Of a stretch of DNA of 64,000 nt, positions 25,088 to 33,720 are shown one piece after another. Positions within the stretch are counted from its first letter, which is position 1; each line of letters begins with the position of its first letter. The notes below the pieces were generated by a model. It was not told the DNA's origin. It worked only from the letters and a program-made list of their open reading frames with translations, and searched no databases. The translations under genes were made by a program, and so were the position numbers. The DNA is from Mesonia phycicola (GTDB lineage: Bacteria > Bacteroidota > Bacteroidia > Flavobacteriales > Flavobacteriaceae): assembly GCF_900141885.1 (NCBI RefSeq), contig NZ_FQYY01000004.1, positions 249,277-313,276 of the forward strand. Reading direction: 5' to 3'.

Positions 25088-25678
25088 TTATCGTCCTTTT
25101 TTTGCATTTGGGAAGCGCATTCTATAATCTGAACGAACGTCACCTTTACTTATTTTTTGTAACTTATTCTTTATCAGTCTCTTTTTAAGACTTGATAGTT
25201 TATCTGTAAATAAAATTCCTTCTATATGATCATACTCATGTTGTATTACTCTTGCTGCTAAACCGCTATAATTTTCTGTTATTTTGGTAAAATTTTCATC
25301 GTAGTATTCTATAGTGATATTTGGTTTTCTAAACACATCTTCACGTACCTCTGGAATACTTAAACAGCCTTCGTTAAATGCCCACTCATCTCCCTCTTCA
25401 TTAGTGATTTGTGGATTTATAAATACTTTTTTTAATGCTTTTAGTTGAGTTTTATCTTCTTCTGAAAGATCTTCATCTTCTGCAAAAGGTGCTGCATCTA
25501 TTACAAATAATCTAATTGACAAACCTATTTGTGGTGCAGCCAAACCAACACCATAAGCACCATACATAGTCTCAAACATATTTGCTATAAGTGCATCAAG
25601 CTGTGGATAATCTTGAGAAATATCTTTTGCTTTTTTCTTTAATACGGGATCTCCGTAAGCTACTACTGGTAATATCAT
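25088..25678 (-). CDS. def: Peptide deformylase
   Basis: A 196-residue metalloenzyme that removes the formyl group from nascent proteins. All three family motifs are intact: GVGLAAPQ at 43-50, EGCLSIP at 103-109 (metal ligand C105) and HEYDH at 147-151 with the catalytic Glu148. The insertion rich in Asp and Glu at about 65-80 is common in Bacteroidota enzymes. It follows ruvX by 53 bp and precedes the DUF5606 gene by 56 bp on the same strand, so the three probably form one operon. Confidence 0.97.
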   Translation of the reverse strand: MILPVVAYGDPVLKKKAKDISQDYPQLDALIANMFETMYGAYGVGLAAPQIGLSIRLFVIDAAPFAEDEDLSEEDKTQLKALKKVFINPQITNEEGDEWAFNEGCLSIPEVREDVFRKPNITIEYYDENFTKITENYSGLAARVIQHEYDHIEGILFTDKLSSLKKRLIKNKLQKISKGDVRSDYRMRFPNAKKGR

Positions 25679-25731
25679 ATTAATATGCTAATTTTTAAAT
25701 TTAAAAATGAGATGATTTTTTATTTTAATCA

Positions 25732-26136
25732 TCAATATAAATAAGATTGTAAAATTATGGTGGCGCTAATTTCGTCTACTAAAGCTTTATTGCGGCGCTG
25801 CTTTTTTTTGAGTCCGCTATCTATCATGGTTTGTACTGCCATTTTAGAAGTAAAGCGTTCATCTACACGTTCTACCTTCATTTGTGGGAATTTTTCTGTG
25901 AATTTTTTTAAAAATTTTTGAATAAATTCTTCACTTTGTGAGGCAGCTCCATCCCTTTGTTTTGGCTCTCCAACTAACACTAATTCTACTTTTTCTTTAG
26001 AAAAATAATCTTGTAGAAATTCAAGTAAATTAGGCGTATCTACAGTAGTTAAACCAGAGGCTATCATTTTAAGCTCATCTGTTACTGCTATACCAGTTCT
26101 TTTGGTTCCAAAGTCTAGGGCCAATATTCTAGCCAT
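25732..26136 (-). CDS. ruvX: Putative pre-16S rRNA nuclease / Holliday junction resolvase YqgF
   Basis: The 134-residue protein has the RNase H-like fold of YqgF: LALDFGTKRTGIAVTD at the N-terminus with the first catalytic Asp, LVLVGEPKQRDG in the middle, and VDERFTSKMA followed by DEISATIILQ at the end. E. coli YqgF processes the 5-prime end of 16S rRNA; a junction resolvase role is also proposed. It is the first gene of a minus-strand operon with def and the DUF5606 gene, behind a perfect TATCTTTG box. Confidence 0.92.
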   Translation of the reverse strand: MARILALDFGTKRTGIAVTDELKMIASGLTTVDTPNLLEFLQDYFSKEKVELVLVGEPKQRDGAASQSEEFIQKFLKKFTEKFPQMKVERVDERFTSKMAVQTMIDSGLKKKQRRNKALVDEISATIILQSYLY

Positions 26137-26150
26137 ATTTAATTTTTATG

Positions 26151-26158
26151 CAAAGATA
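26151..26158 (-). promoter_or_regulatory. ruvX operon -7 box (TATCTTTG)
   Basis: CAAAGATA on the plus strand reads TATCTTTG on the minus strand, 14 nt before the ruvX ATG. No TTG -33 element is apparent. It lies back to back with the dapD promoter. Confidence 0.55.
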
Positions 26159-26173
26159 ATACTTATAAAGCTA

Positions 26174-26207
26174 TTGCTATAATATTTAAGGATAAGCCTT
26201 ATATTTG
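26174..26207 (+). promoter_or_regulatory. dapD promoter: TTG-N23-TATATTTG
   Basis: TATATTTG (26200-26207) is a perfect -7 box 15 nt before the ATG. TTG at 26174-26176 lies 23 bp upstream, the upper limit of the known spacing for Bacteroidota promoters. Confidence 0.6.
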
Positions 26208-26222
26208 GCCAAAAATTAACTA

Positions 26223-27038
26223 ATGGAAGACTTAAAAAATACAATTTTAGAGGCTTGGGATAACCGAGAATTATTAAAAGAAGAAAAAACACAAAATGCA
26301 ATTCGTGAAGTAATTAACTTGGTAGATGCAGGTGAATTACGTTGTGCAGAACCAACACAAGACGGATGGCAAGTAAATGAGTGGGTAAAAAAAGGAGTTG
26401 TTCTTTATTTCCCTATTCAGAAAATGGAAACTCTAGAGGCTGGTATTTTTGAGTATCATGATAAAATGCCTTTAAAAACTGGATATAAAGAAAAAGGAAT
26501 TCGTGTGGTACCAAATGCAGTGGCAAGACACGGTGCTTATATTTCTAGTGGTGTAATTATGATGCCTAGTTATGTAAATATTGGTGCTTATGTAGATGAA
26601 GGTACTATGGTAGATACTTGGGCTACTGTTGGTAGTTGTGCTCAAATTGGTAAAAATGTTCACCTTTCTGGTGGTGTTGGTATTGGTGGTGTTTTAGAGC
26701 CATTACAAGCAGCCCCTGTTATTATTGAGGATAATGCATTTTTAGGTTCTAGAAGTATTGTTGTAGAAGGTGTACGTGTAGAAAAAGAAGCTGTTCTTGG
26801 AGCTAATGTGGTACTTACCGCATCTACTAAAATTATTGATGTAACTGGTGATGAACCTGTAGAGATGAAAGGTATTGTGCCTGCAAGATCTGTAGTAATA
26901 CCTGGTTCTTACACTAAGAAATTCCCTGCTGGAGAATTTAATGTGCCTTGTGCTTTAATTATTGGGAAGCGTAAAGAAAGTACTAATAAAAAGACATCTT
27001 TAAACGATGCATTACGTGAGTATAATGTAGCGGTATAA
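26223..27038 (+). CDS. dapD: 2,3,4,5-tetrahydropyridine-2,6-dicarboxylate N-succinyltransferase
   Basis: A 271-residue acyltransferase of the lysine and diaminopimelate pathway. The C-terminal two thirds form a left-handed beta-helix of hexapeptide repeats (for example YVNIGAYVDEGTMVDTWATVG and GVGIGGVLEPLQAAPVIIEDN). FLGSRSIVVEGVRVEKEAVLG and PCALIIGKR near the end are typical of DapD. Length agrees with E. coli DapD (274). It stands alone between its own promoter and a strong terminator, so it is monocistronic. Confidence 0.96.
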   Translation: MEDLKNTILEAWDNRELLKEEKTQNAIREVINLVDAGELRCAEPTQDGWQVNEWVKKGVVLYFPIQKMETLEAGIFEYHDKMPLKTGYKEKGIRVVPNAVARHGAYISSGVIMMPSYVNIGAYVDEGTMVDTWATVGSCAQIGKNVHLSGGVGIGGVLEPLQAAPVIIEDNAFLGSRSIVVEGVRVEKEAVLGANVVLTASTKIIDVTGDEPVEMKGIVPARSVVIPGSYTKKFPAGEFNVPCALIIGKRKESTNKKTSLNDALREYNVAV

Positions 27039-27049
27039 TTAATATTCAT

Positions 27050-27084
27050 AAAACTCCTCTTTCGGGAGGAGTTTTCTTTTTTTT
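27050..27084 (+). terminator. dapD terminator
   Basis: AAAACTCCTC (27050-27059) pairs with GAGGAGTTTT (27066-27075) around a 6-nt loop, followed by C and eight T. It starts 12 bp after the dapD stop codon. Confidence 0.9.
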
Positions 27085-27109
27085 AAATCATCTTTTTTCT
27101 ATCATTTTT

Positions 27110-28195
27110 ATGACCTCTACTCTAGCCCTGAATAAAGCCAAATACCTAATTATTCAGCAAAAAATGATTGGTGATGTACTTACTTCTTCTATTTTATGTG
27201 AGGCAATTAAACAAAAAAATGCTTCTGCAGAAGTTCATTATTTAGTAAATCAGCATACTATACCTGTTGTAGAAAATAATCCGTTTATAGATAAGTTGAT
27301 TGTAATGACTAAAGAGATTGAAAAATCTCCCGCTAAATTTTTTAAATTTCTTCAGCAAGTAAAAAAAGAAAATTACAATGTGGTTTTAGACGTGTACTCT
27401 AAACCTGCTAGTGTTTTAATTGGTAAATACTCTGGTGCTTCTATTAAAATTGGCTATAAAAAATGGTACTCTAAATTGGCTTATAATTATATTTTTAAAT
27501 ATAAATCTAAACCAGATACTTATGCCGGTCTGGCAATAGAAAATAGAATGCTTCTTTTACAACCTTTAGATAAAAGCTATGCTGTAGAGTTAAAACCTAA
27601 AATTTATTTAACTGAAAAAGAATTTGCCTCTGCTAAAAAAATTCTTCAACAAGAAAATTTATTACACAAGCCATTATTTATGATTGGTATTTTGGGTTCT
27701 TCAGAAGAAAAAAGCTACCCGCTACCCTACTTGGCTAAATTGCTAGATATTATTGTTGAAGAAACTAATGGAAATTTAATTTTTAACTACATCCCTAAAC
27801 AATTAGACTCGGTTACCAAACTAATAAAACTTTGCTCACCTACAACTCAACAAAATATTTACTCTGCTATTTACGGTAAAAGTTTAAGAGATTTTATGGC
27901 TCTAACTTCTTTATGTGATGCTTTTATAGGAAATGAAGGTGGTGCAGTAAATATGGCTAAAGCATTAAATATACCTACTTTTTCAATTTTTGCTCCATTT
28001 ACAAAACGAATTGCTTGGGCTATTTATGAAGATGATAAAAATACTAGTGTACATCTAGAAACCTACAAACCTGAAATTTATAAAAATACGGAGTTAAAAG
28101 AAATTAGAAAAGACGCTTCTACCTATTATCAAAAATTAAAGCCTACATTTTTTGAAACAGAATTAAAAAACTATTTAAAAAAAATTAATTTATAA
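27110..28195 (+). CDS. Glycosyltransferase family 9 (heptosyltransferase-like)
   Basis: The 361-residue protein has the GT-B fold of ADP-heptose:LPS heptosyltransferases: an N-terminal LIIQQKMIGDVLTSSILCEAIKQ segment with the catalytic Asp of the GDVL motif, and the C-terminal nucleotide-sugar site FIGNEGGAVNMAKALNIPTFSIFAP. It would add heptose or another sugar to the LPS inner core at the cytoplasmic face of the inner membrane. The exact donor and acceptor cannot be told. It is the first gene of the envelope glycan block and overlaps the end of the convergent GT2 gene by 6 bp. Confidence 0.85.
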   Translation: MTSTLALNKAKYLIIQQKMIGDVLTSSILCEAIKQKNASAEVHYLVNQHTIPVVENNPFIDKLIVMTKEIEKSPAKFFKFLQQVKKENYNVVLDVYSKPASVLIGKYSGASIKIGYKKWYSKLAYNYIFKYKSKPDTYAGLAIENRMLLLQPLDKSYAVELKPKIYLTEKEFASAKKILQQENLLHKPLFMIGILGSSEEKSYPLPYLAKLLDIIVEETNGNLIFNYIPKQLDSVTKLIKLCSPTTQQNIYSAIYGKSLRDFMALTSLCDAFIGNEGGAVNMAKALNIPTFSIFAPFTKRIAWAIYEDDKNTSVHLETYKPEIYKNTELKEIRKDASTYYQKLKPTFFETELKNYLKKINL

Positions 28196-29014
28196 CTTCT
28201 TTATACCAAAAGGGGTTTTAATAACACCTCTCTTTTTAGTTTCTTTTCTTATCGCCAAATTAGCATCTATAGATTCTTTGGTTTTATAACCTCTTGGGTG
28301 ATCTAAATGAAGACAAATTGCAGAGTAACGAATTTGTTTAGATTTTATACCACTATTTATTAAACGCTCCCCTAGTTCTCTGTCTTGACCACCGTACTGC
28401 ATACGCTCATCAAAACCATTAATAGCAAGCATATCTTTTTTCCATCCGCTGGCATTATGCCCGTTCCAGCTAGCATTAGTAGGGGTAATCTTGTTAAGCA
28501 TATTTTGCATAAAGCCTTTTGCACTTAACTTTTTATTTTTAAAAGAAGAGGTAAGTCCATTTTTTTTCAACCACTCTACATCAAAACATTGCTGACTAAA
28601 AATAGTTTCTTTAGTAATCATCTTAGAAATATCTAATGGCAACATAAAATAACCTCCAGATAAAAAGAAACCTTCTTCTCTATATTTTAAATGTGTAGAC
28701 ACAAAGTCTTTACGAGGTATACAATCCCCATCACTCATTAAGATATAGTCTGATTTGCAAGCTAAAATTGCTTTATTTAATATTCTCGATTTTTGAAAAC
28801 CATCATCATCTTGCCAAACGTGTTGAATTGGATAATTTACTATTTTCTGAAAACGTTGTATTAAATCAAAAGTTGGTTGTTTAGAACCGTCATCAGCAAT
28901 AACAACTTCAAAATTAGCACTATCTTGACATGCATATCCCCAAAGTACTTTTTCTAACCAGTCTTCTGAGTTATAGGTGCTAATAATTACTGATATATTA
29001 ATGCTATTTTTCAA
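28190..29014 (-). CDS. Glycosyltransferase family 2
   Basis: A 274-residue GT-A enzyme: ISVIISTYNSEDWLEKVLWG at the N-terminus, VVIADDGSKQPT, the DxD metal site in LMSDGDCIPRKDF, and a C-terminal half with GFDERMQYGGQDRELGERL, typical of the galactosyltransferase-like C-terminal domain found after GT2 domains in Bacteroidota. The start is TTG at 29014, since a stop codon lies two codons upstream in frame and no ATG is near. Its 3-prime end overlaps the convergent GT9 gene by 6 bp. Acceptor and donor are unknown. Confidence 0.82.
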   Translation of the reverse strand: MKNSINISVIISTYNSEDWLEKVLWGYACQDSANFEVVIADDGSKQPTFDLIQRFQKIVNYPIQHVWQDDDGFQKSRILNKAILACKSDYILMSDGDCIPRKDFVSTHLKYREEGFFLSGGYFMLPLDISKMITKETIFSQQCFDVEWLKKNGLTSSFKNKKLSAKGFMQNMLNKITPTNASWNGHNASGWKKDMLAINGFDERMQYGGQDRELGERLINSGIKSKQIRYSAICLHLDHPRGYKTKESIDANLAIRKETKKRGVIKTPFGIKKL

Positions 29015-29161
29015 CGTCTAAAATTTGGTAAATTAACTTTACAAGTACAAAAATAACGATTTTTACCGATGCAATTGTTTTTGAAAGAAAAAAAGTTGAA
29101 AATTATCCGCAACCTTTTCAAGAAATGTGCATCTTAATTATGAAGTATCTTTTGTTTGCTA

Positions 29162-29169
29162 TAAATTTG
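29162..29169 (+). promoter_or_regulatory. -7 box (TAAATTTG) of the WaaE-like gene
   Basis: A perfect TAnnTTTG match 59 nt upstream of the TTG start at 29229. A TTG -33 element at the usual spacing is not seen. Confidence 0.45.
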
Positions 29170-29228
29170 CCTTTTGTTTCAAATTAAGATTTAAGTTTAA
29201 ATAATAGTTAAATTCAATAACTAAAAAG

Positions 29229-29987
29229 TTGGAAAAACTCACAGCGCTAATACCTACCGGAAACGAAATTCACAACATTAAAGAAGTTATAGCTTCTGTT
29301 GATTTTGCTGATGAAATTTTGGTGGTAGACAGCTACAGTAATGACGGTACTTATGAAGTTGCTAAAAAACTAGCTGATCGAGTTATTAGAAGAGAATACA
29401 AATATTCTGCCTCTCAAAAAAATTGGGCTATACCACAAGCTAAATATGAATGGATTTTACTGGTAGATGCAGACGAGCGAGTGACACCAGAACTTAAAAA
29501 AGAAATTCTTGAAATTTTAAAAAACCCTCCGCAAGACCAAACTGTTGCTTATTCTATTGGCCGTAAAAATCATTTTATGGGTAAACACGTTAAGCATAGT
29601 GGTTGGAAAAATGATAAAGTAACTCGTTTATTTAAAAAAAGTAAATGCCGCTATGAAAACAAGCATGTACATGCAGAAATTATAGCAGATGGTAAGGTAA
29701 AAAAATTAAACTCTAAGTTTTATCACAATACGTATATTACTATAGATAAGTTTTTAGAAAAAATGAATCGTTACGCTTGGTGGCAAGCTAAAGATTACGA
29801 TAAAAAAATAGGAAGACTAACACCTTACCATTTTATTATTAAACCTATGTATAGCTTTTTTAAACATTACATTATGCAAGGTGGTTTTAGAGATGGTGTT
29901 GTGGGTTTAACCATTGCATATATTCACGGATATACTGTTTTTATGCGCTATGTTAAAGTTTGGCTTTTACGTAGAGATAGAAAATAA
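29229..29987 (+). CDS. Glycosyltransferase family 2, WaaE/KdtX-like
   Basis: A 252-residue GT2 enzyme close to the LPS core beta-1,4-glucosyltransferase type: ALIPTGNEIHNIKEVIASV, ILVVDSYSNDGTYEVAK, the DxD motif in ILLVDADERVTPEL, and the basic C-terminal part with WKNDKVTRLFKKSKCRYENKHVHAEI. It reads from TTG at 29229; a stop codon at 29205-29207 closes the frame upstream and no ATG precedes the conserved start of the fold. It is convergent with the Kdo-kinase-like gene, 1 bp apart at the stop codons. Confidence 0.83.
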   Translation: MEKLTALIPTGNEIHNIKEVIASVDFADEILVVDSYSNDGTYEVAKKLADRVIRREYKYSASQKNWAIPQAKYEWILLVDADERVTPELKKEILEILKNPPQDQTVAYSIGRKNHFMGKHVKHSGWKNDKVTRLFKKSKCRYENKHVHAEIIADGKVKKLNSKFYHNTYITIDKFLEKMNRYAWWQAKDYDKKIGRLTPYHFIIKPMYSFFKHYIMQGGFRDGVVGLTIAYIHGYTVFMRYVKVWLLRRDRK

Positions 29988-29988
29988 T

Positions 29989-30747
29989 TTACTTTTTCCA
30001 GAATTTTATTTTCTTCTTAAATTTTCTTTTGTTGTGAAACTTCTCTTGAAATTTTTGCGTTTCGCTCCACATTAAATCTACAATTTTCTGATAATCTCCA
30101 CCTATACATTTAGCATATTCATCACTCATTATTTCTACCATAGAACGATGAACAGTTAATCTTTTAAAGTTTTTAATTCTTTCTTCAAAAGACAATGGTT
30201 TAAACTCCATTCTATTTAAATCTACCAAGTAAAACTGATAATTGTTTCCAGTAATTTCTATTAACGTATTACCTGGTGAATGATCTAAAAAAAGAACTTC
30301 TTTTTCATGAAGCTGAAATGTAAATCTTGTAAATGCCCTTAAAATTTCTTCGTGATTTGGAATATCAAAATTATGCGTTAAATCCCGATAAGTATAATCT
30401 GTATGTAAATGTTTACTTACGTAAAAACTCTTTTTAAAAAGTGCAGACGAAGGAAACTCAAAAAAAGCAATAGGGTCTGGAGTGCCAAAACCCAACTCTT
30501 GAAGTTTTTCTGCATATTCAAAAGAACGTTGAGCTTTGCTCTTCCTAAAGTATTTATAAACAAACTGATTAATTAAATTAGGGATTTTAAAAGATTTAAT
30601 ATTTAAAGTAACACCCTCTATATCAAAAAGTTTAATTACATTTCTATTAGCGTTACCTAATATTTGCCCTTCAGTTTGAAAATTATCTATACAATTTACA
30701 ACCTGTTTTTTTTTGCTTTTATATGCTTCAGAAAAAGTATATTTCAT
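29989..30747 (-). CDS. Kdo/WaaP-family lipopolysaccharide kinase-like protein
   Basis: This 252-residue protein has a protein-kinase-like fold of the lipopolysaccharide kinase family: nucleotide-binding Lys near K51/K54 in LNIKSFKIPN, an acidic residue in FEYAEKL at about 78, the catalytic D155-H-S-P-G-N160 and the metal-binding Asp176 in LVDLNRM. Such enzymes phosphorylate Kdo or heptose in the LPS core. I place the start at ATG 30747 rather than the in-frame TTG at 30762, because a perfect TACTTTTG promoter box covers 30752-30759, only 4 nt away. The transcript may therefore be leaderless. It lies among glycosyltransferase genes, which supports an LPS role. Confidence 0.8.
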   Translation of the reverse strand: MKYTFSEAYKSKKKQVVNCIDNFQTEGQILGNANRNVIKLFDIEGVTLNIKSFKIPNLINQFVYKYFRKSKAQRSFEYAEKLQELGFGTPDPIAFFEFPSSALFKKSFYVSKHLHTDYTYRDLTHNFDIPNHEEILRAFTRFTFQLHEKEVLFLDHSPGNTLIEITGNNYQFYLVDLNRMEFKPLSFEERIKNFKRLTVHRSMVEIMSDEYAKCIGGDYQKIVDLMWSETQKFQEKFHNKRKFKKKIKFWKK

Positions 30748-30751
30748 TTTG

Positions 30752-30759
30752 CAAAAGTA
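30752..30759 (-). promoter_or_regulatory. -7 box (TACTTTTG) of the LPS kinase-like gene
   Basis: CAAAAGTA on the plus strand is TACTTTTG on the minus strand. It ends 4 nt before the ATG at 30747, so transcription should begin at or next to the start codon. Confidence 0.6.
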
Positions 30760-30856
30760 CAATAATATGCGTTTTTAAAGCCTTTAATTTATTTATAATA
30801 ACAAAAATCAATTTCAACTATTTACAAAAAATAAAATAATATATAATTGTAAATTC

Positions 30857-30864
30857 TATATTTG
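30857..30864 (+). promoter_or_regulatory. -7 box (TATATTTG) of the GT4 gene
   Basis: A perfect TAnnTTTG match. It overlaps an in-frame GTG at 30864, so that codon cannot be the start; the ATG at 30882, 17 nt further on, is the likely one. Confidence 0.6.
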
Positions 30865-30881
30865 TGCTCAAATATAGAATA

Positions 30882-31937
30882 ATGAAAGAAAGCTATTACA
30901 TTCTACATAAAAATGGTGCAAATAGTCATTATTCAGCTTTAGATTACTTATTAAAAGAGAATAATATTAATCTAGTTTATAGAGAATTTTCTATTGTAGG
31001 TAACTTCTTTAAAAGTATTAAAAGATTAGATTTTAAGCTTTTTATTAAACAATTAAAAAATTTATTTTTTCTATTTCAGTTAATTATCTCTTCTAACAAA
31101 AAGGTGGTTTTAGGTATAGCTCCTTATGATGCTAAATTAAAACGCTTACTTTGGGTTTTAAGCAATCATCAAGTTTTTTACCATACTTCATGGACGTGCT
31201 GGGACAAAACTTTTCAGCCTAAAAAATTAAAGAAAAACGCAGATAGCGTATTAAAGATTTGGGAAAATTTTTTAGAAGATAAATGCCAACATATTTTTGC
31301 TGTTACCAAGCATACTAAAAATGAGATTTTAAATAATTACAACGTAAACTCTAATAAAGTTAGTGTGGTTTACCATTCTATCTCTAATGAGTTTTTAAAA
31401 ACAACTATTACCAAAAGATATAATAAGAAGAGTTTTATTTATGTTGGAAGATTAACTCCTGAAAAAGGGATAGAAGAAATGCTGAATTTTTTCAGTAAAA
31501 ATACAGACTTACCTTTAACCATTATAGGGAATGGTAAACTTAAAAATGAAGTAATAGAAAATTCTAAACAACACAAAAACATAAAATATATAGAGTACGT
31601 AAGCAATAGAGCCTTATTAGCTTCTTATTTTCAAGAAAATACATTCTTAATTTTAAATTCTAAAAAAACAAGAAAATGGGAAGAGCTTTTTGGTATGGTT
31701 TTAATTGAAGCAATGTCTCAAGGTACTATACCAATTTCTACCAATCATTCTGGACCAAATGAAATTATTCATAAAGACTTAGGTTTTTTATATAAAGAAG
31801 GTGAGTTAGAAGAAAAAATAAAAGAGATTATAAAAAACACACATCCATTAGCTGCAATGAGTGAAAATTGCATAGATTTCTCTAAGCAGTTTACTATTTT
31901 AGAAAATGCTAAACGATGGAAAAAAATTTTAAATTAA
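30882..31937 (+). CDS. Glycosyltransferase family 4
   Basis: The 351-residue GT-B enzyme shows the family 4 C-terminal donor-binding site: SFIYVGRLTPEKGIEEML, LTIIGNGKLKNEV and the EELFGMVLIEAMSQGTIPIS stretch with the conserved Glu pair, then GPNEI. The N-terminal acceptor domain is less conserved. The start at ATG 30882 is chosen because the promoter box covers the upstream GTG. It leads a four-gene run with two more glycosyltransferases and tsaC with gaps of 1 to 3 bp or overlaps. The sugar is unknown. Confidence 0.85.
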   Translation: MKESYYILHKNGANSHYSALDYLLKENNINLVYREFSIVGNFFKSIKRLDFKLFIKQLKNLFFLFQLIISSNKKVVLGIAPYDAKLKRLLWVLSNHQVFYHTSWTCWDKTFQPKKLKKNADSVLKIWENFLEDKCQHIFAVTKHTKNEILNNYNVNSNKVSVVYHSISNEFLKTTITKRYNKKSFIYVGRLTPEKGIEEMLNFFSKNTDLPLTIIGNGKLKNEVIENSKQHKNIKYIEYVSNRALLASYFQENTFLILNSKKTRKWEELFGMVLIEAMSQGTIPISTNHSGPNEIIHKDLGFLYKEGELEEKIKEIIKNTHPLAAMSENCIDFSKQFTILENAKRWKKILN

Positions 31938-31938
31938 T

Positions 31939-32871
31939 ATGATTGATATAAGTTGTATCATTATTAATTACAATACTTCTAACTACACTACAGAAGCTGT
32001 AAAATCTATATTAGATTTTCATGAAAATGATTTAAGTCTAGAAATTATCGTTGTAGATAATTGCTCTAAAATAGAAGACTACCTTTTACTTAAAAAAAGT
32101 TTAGAACAACTAAACAACAATAAAGTAAAACTTTACAGAAGCAGAATTAACACTGGTTTTGGCGGTGGTAATATGTATGGTGTTTTACAAGCATCTTCTT
32201 CTAAGTACTACGCATTTATTAATAATGATACATTACAGGTTTCTAAAAATTGTTTAAGCCGACTAAAAGAATTTATGTTAAACACACCAGATGCAGCAGT
32301 GTGTTCTCCACAAATGTTAGATCAGCATAAAAACTTTAGTGTTACAATAGATCATTTTTCTTCTTTAAAAAGAGAAATAATTAAAAGACCTTTATTAGAA
32401 AAATTAAATCCGAAAAAATATTTAAATAGAAAAATAACCTATACAAAGCCTACTGCAGTGCATTATGTACAAGGCTCTTTTCTATTTGTAGATGCTAAAG
32501 AATTTGATGCAATTGGTGGTTTTGATACTAATATTTTTCTTTATTATGAAGAATCTGATTTATGTTTGAGACTATTAAAAGAAAGAGGTAAAAAAACCTA
32601 TCTAGTTCCAGATTTAGAATATATACACTACAAAAATGCAAGTACACCACGTACTGCATTAAGTAAAACAGAAATGAAAATTTCTTTACTGTATACTATT
32701 AAAAAGCACTACGGTTATTTTGCACACCAACTATTACTTAACCATTTGAGAGTTAAATACTTTTTTAGTTCTATAGTAAAACCCAAACATTTTTACTTAT
32801 TTAAGGTATTGTTAAAAGGTGGTGGTTTAAATCATTCATTAAAACTTAAGCAAAAAATAGAAGAGTTATAA
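31939..32871 (+). CDS. Glycosyltransferase family 2 (rhamnosyltransferase-like)
   Basis: This 310-residue GT-A enzyme resembles the WbbL/RfbF rhamnosyltransferase type. It has SCIIINYNTSNYTTEAVKS, the donor site VVDNCSK, FGGGNMYGVLQASSSKYYAFINNDTL with the DxD-like NND, and GSFLFVDAKEFDAIGGFDTNIFLYYEESDLCLRL with the catalytic E-x-D region. It starts 1 bp after the GT4 stop and is followed by another glycosyltransferase after 3 bp, so all are co-transcribed. Donor specificity cannot be read from sequence. Confidence 0.87.
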   Translation: MIDISCIIINYNTSNYTTEAVKSILDFHENDLSLEIIVVDNCSKIEDYLLLKKSLEQLNNNKVKLYRSRINTGFGGGNMYGVLQASSSKYYAFINNDTLQVSKNCLSRLKEFMLNTPDAAVCSPQMLDQHKNFSVTIDHFSSLKREIIKRPLLEKLNPKKYLNRKITYTKPTAVHYVQGSFLFVDAKEFDAIGGFDTNIFLYYEESDLCLRLLKERGKKTYLVPDLEYIHYKNASTPRTALSKTEMKISLLYTIKKHYGYFAHQLLLNHLRVKYFFSSIVKPKHFYLFKVLLKGGGLNHSLKLKQKIEEL

Positions 32872-32874
32872 AAT

Positions 32875-33720
32875 ATGTACCAACACTATCTTATTACACG
32901 ATTTAATTTAAAAAAAGAAGGCTGGAACACCTCTAAAAATAATATACCTGTACTTACAGAAGAATGGTTAGAAAGACGTTTTAACTTATTTGAAAACTTT
33001 TGTTTTCCTTCTGTAAAAAGTCAAAATAATCAAAATTTTACTTGGCTAGTCTATTTTGATGTAGATACGCCTCAAATTTTTAAAGATAGAATTTTAGGCC
33101 TTTCTATGGGGTACTCTAAATTTCAGCCTCGTTATGTAGAAAATATGCAAGCATTTGTACCTTCTATTCAAAAAGAACTACAAAAATCTACCTCTAAATA
33201 TATTATTTCTACTAGAATTGATAATGACGATTGTATAGCTTATAACTTTATAAAAGATATTCAAAGTAGGTTTATAGAAACCAAACACCAAGCATTTGAT
33301 TATGCAGATGGATATACATTACAAATTTCACCAGATTTTAGATTAGGCAAAAAACGTCAATTATGGAATCCGTTTATTAGTTTAATTGAAGAAAATAACC
33401 AACCACAATCTGTTTGGCAAAAAAGTCACGCCGATTGGAAATTAGACCCGTTAGTTAAACGTATTAATAATAAACGACTATGGATGTCTATTATACATCA
33501 AGAAAATAAAGTAAACGAGTTTACTGGTTACGGTAAAGTTTCTGTTACAGAATTAAATAACTTTAAAATAACTGCAGAAAAAAGAGATGAAATTACTCCG
33601 CAACTAATTCCAAATTCAAAATGGATATCTTTGAACATTCAAAATTATTTAGATACACAATTTAAATGTATTTACAAAGACATTAAAAGAGCTATTAGAC
33701 TAAGAAAAAAGAAAAAATGA
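32875..33720 (+). CDS. Putative rhamnosyltransferase-like glycosyltransferase
   Basis: The 281-residue protein matches the family annotated as putative rhamnosyl transferase: HYLITRFNLKKEGW at the start, WLERRFNLFENFCFPSVKSQ, FTWLVYFDVDTP, and the metal-binding STRIDNDDCIA motif near residue 120. The positively charged C-terminus ends in RLRKKKK. The function is inferred from the fold; substrate unknown. The stop codon overlaps the start of tsaC (ATGA at 33717-33720), so translation of tsaC is coupled to this envelope gene. Confidence 0.75.
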   Translation: MYQHYLITRFNLKKEGWNTSKNNIPVLTEEWLERRFNLFENFCFPSVKSQNNQNFTWLVYFDVDTPQIFKDRILGLSMGYSKFQPRYVENMQAFVPSIQKELQKSTSKYIISTRIDNDDCIAYNFIKDIQSRFIETKHQAFDYADGYTLQISPDFRLGKKRQLWNPFISLIEENNQPQSVWQKSHADWKLDPLVKRINNKRLWMSIIHQENKVNEFTGYGKVSVTELNNFKITAEKRDEITPQLIPNSKWISLNIQNYLDTQFKCIYKDIKRAIRLRKKKK

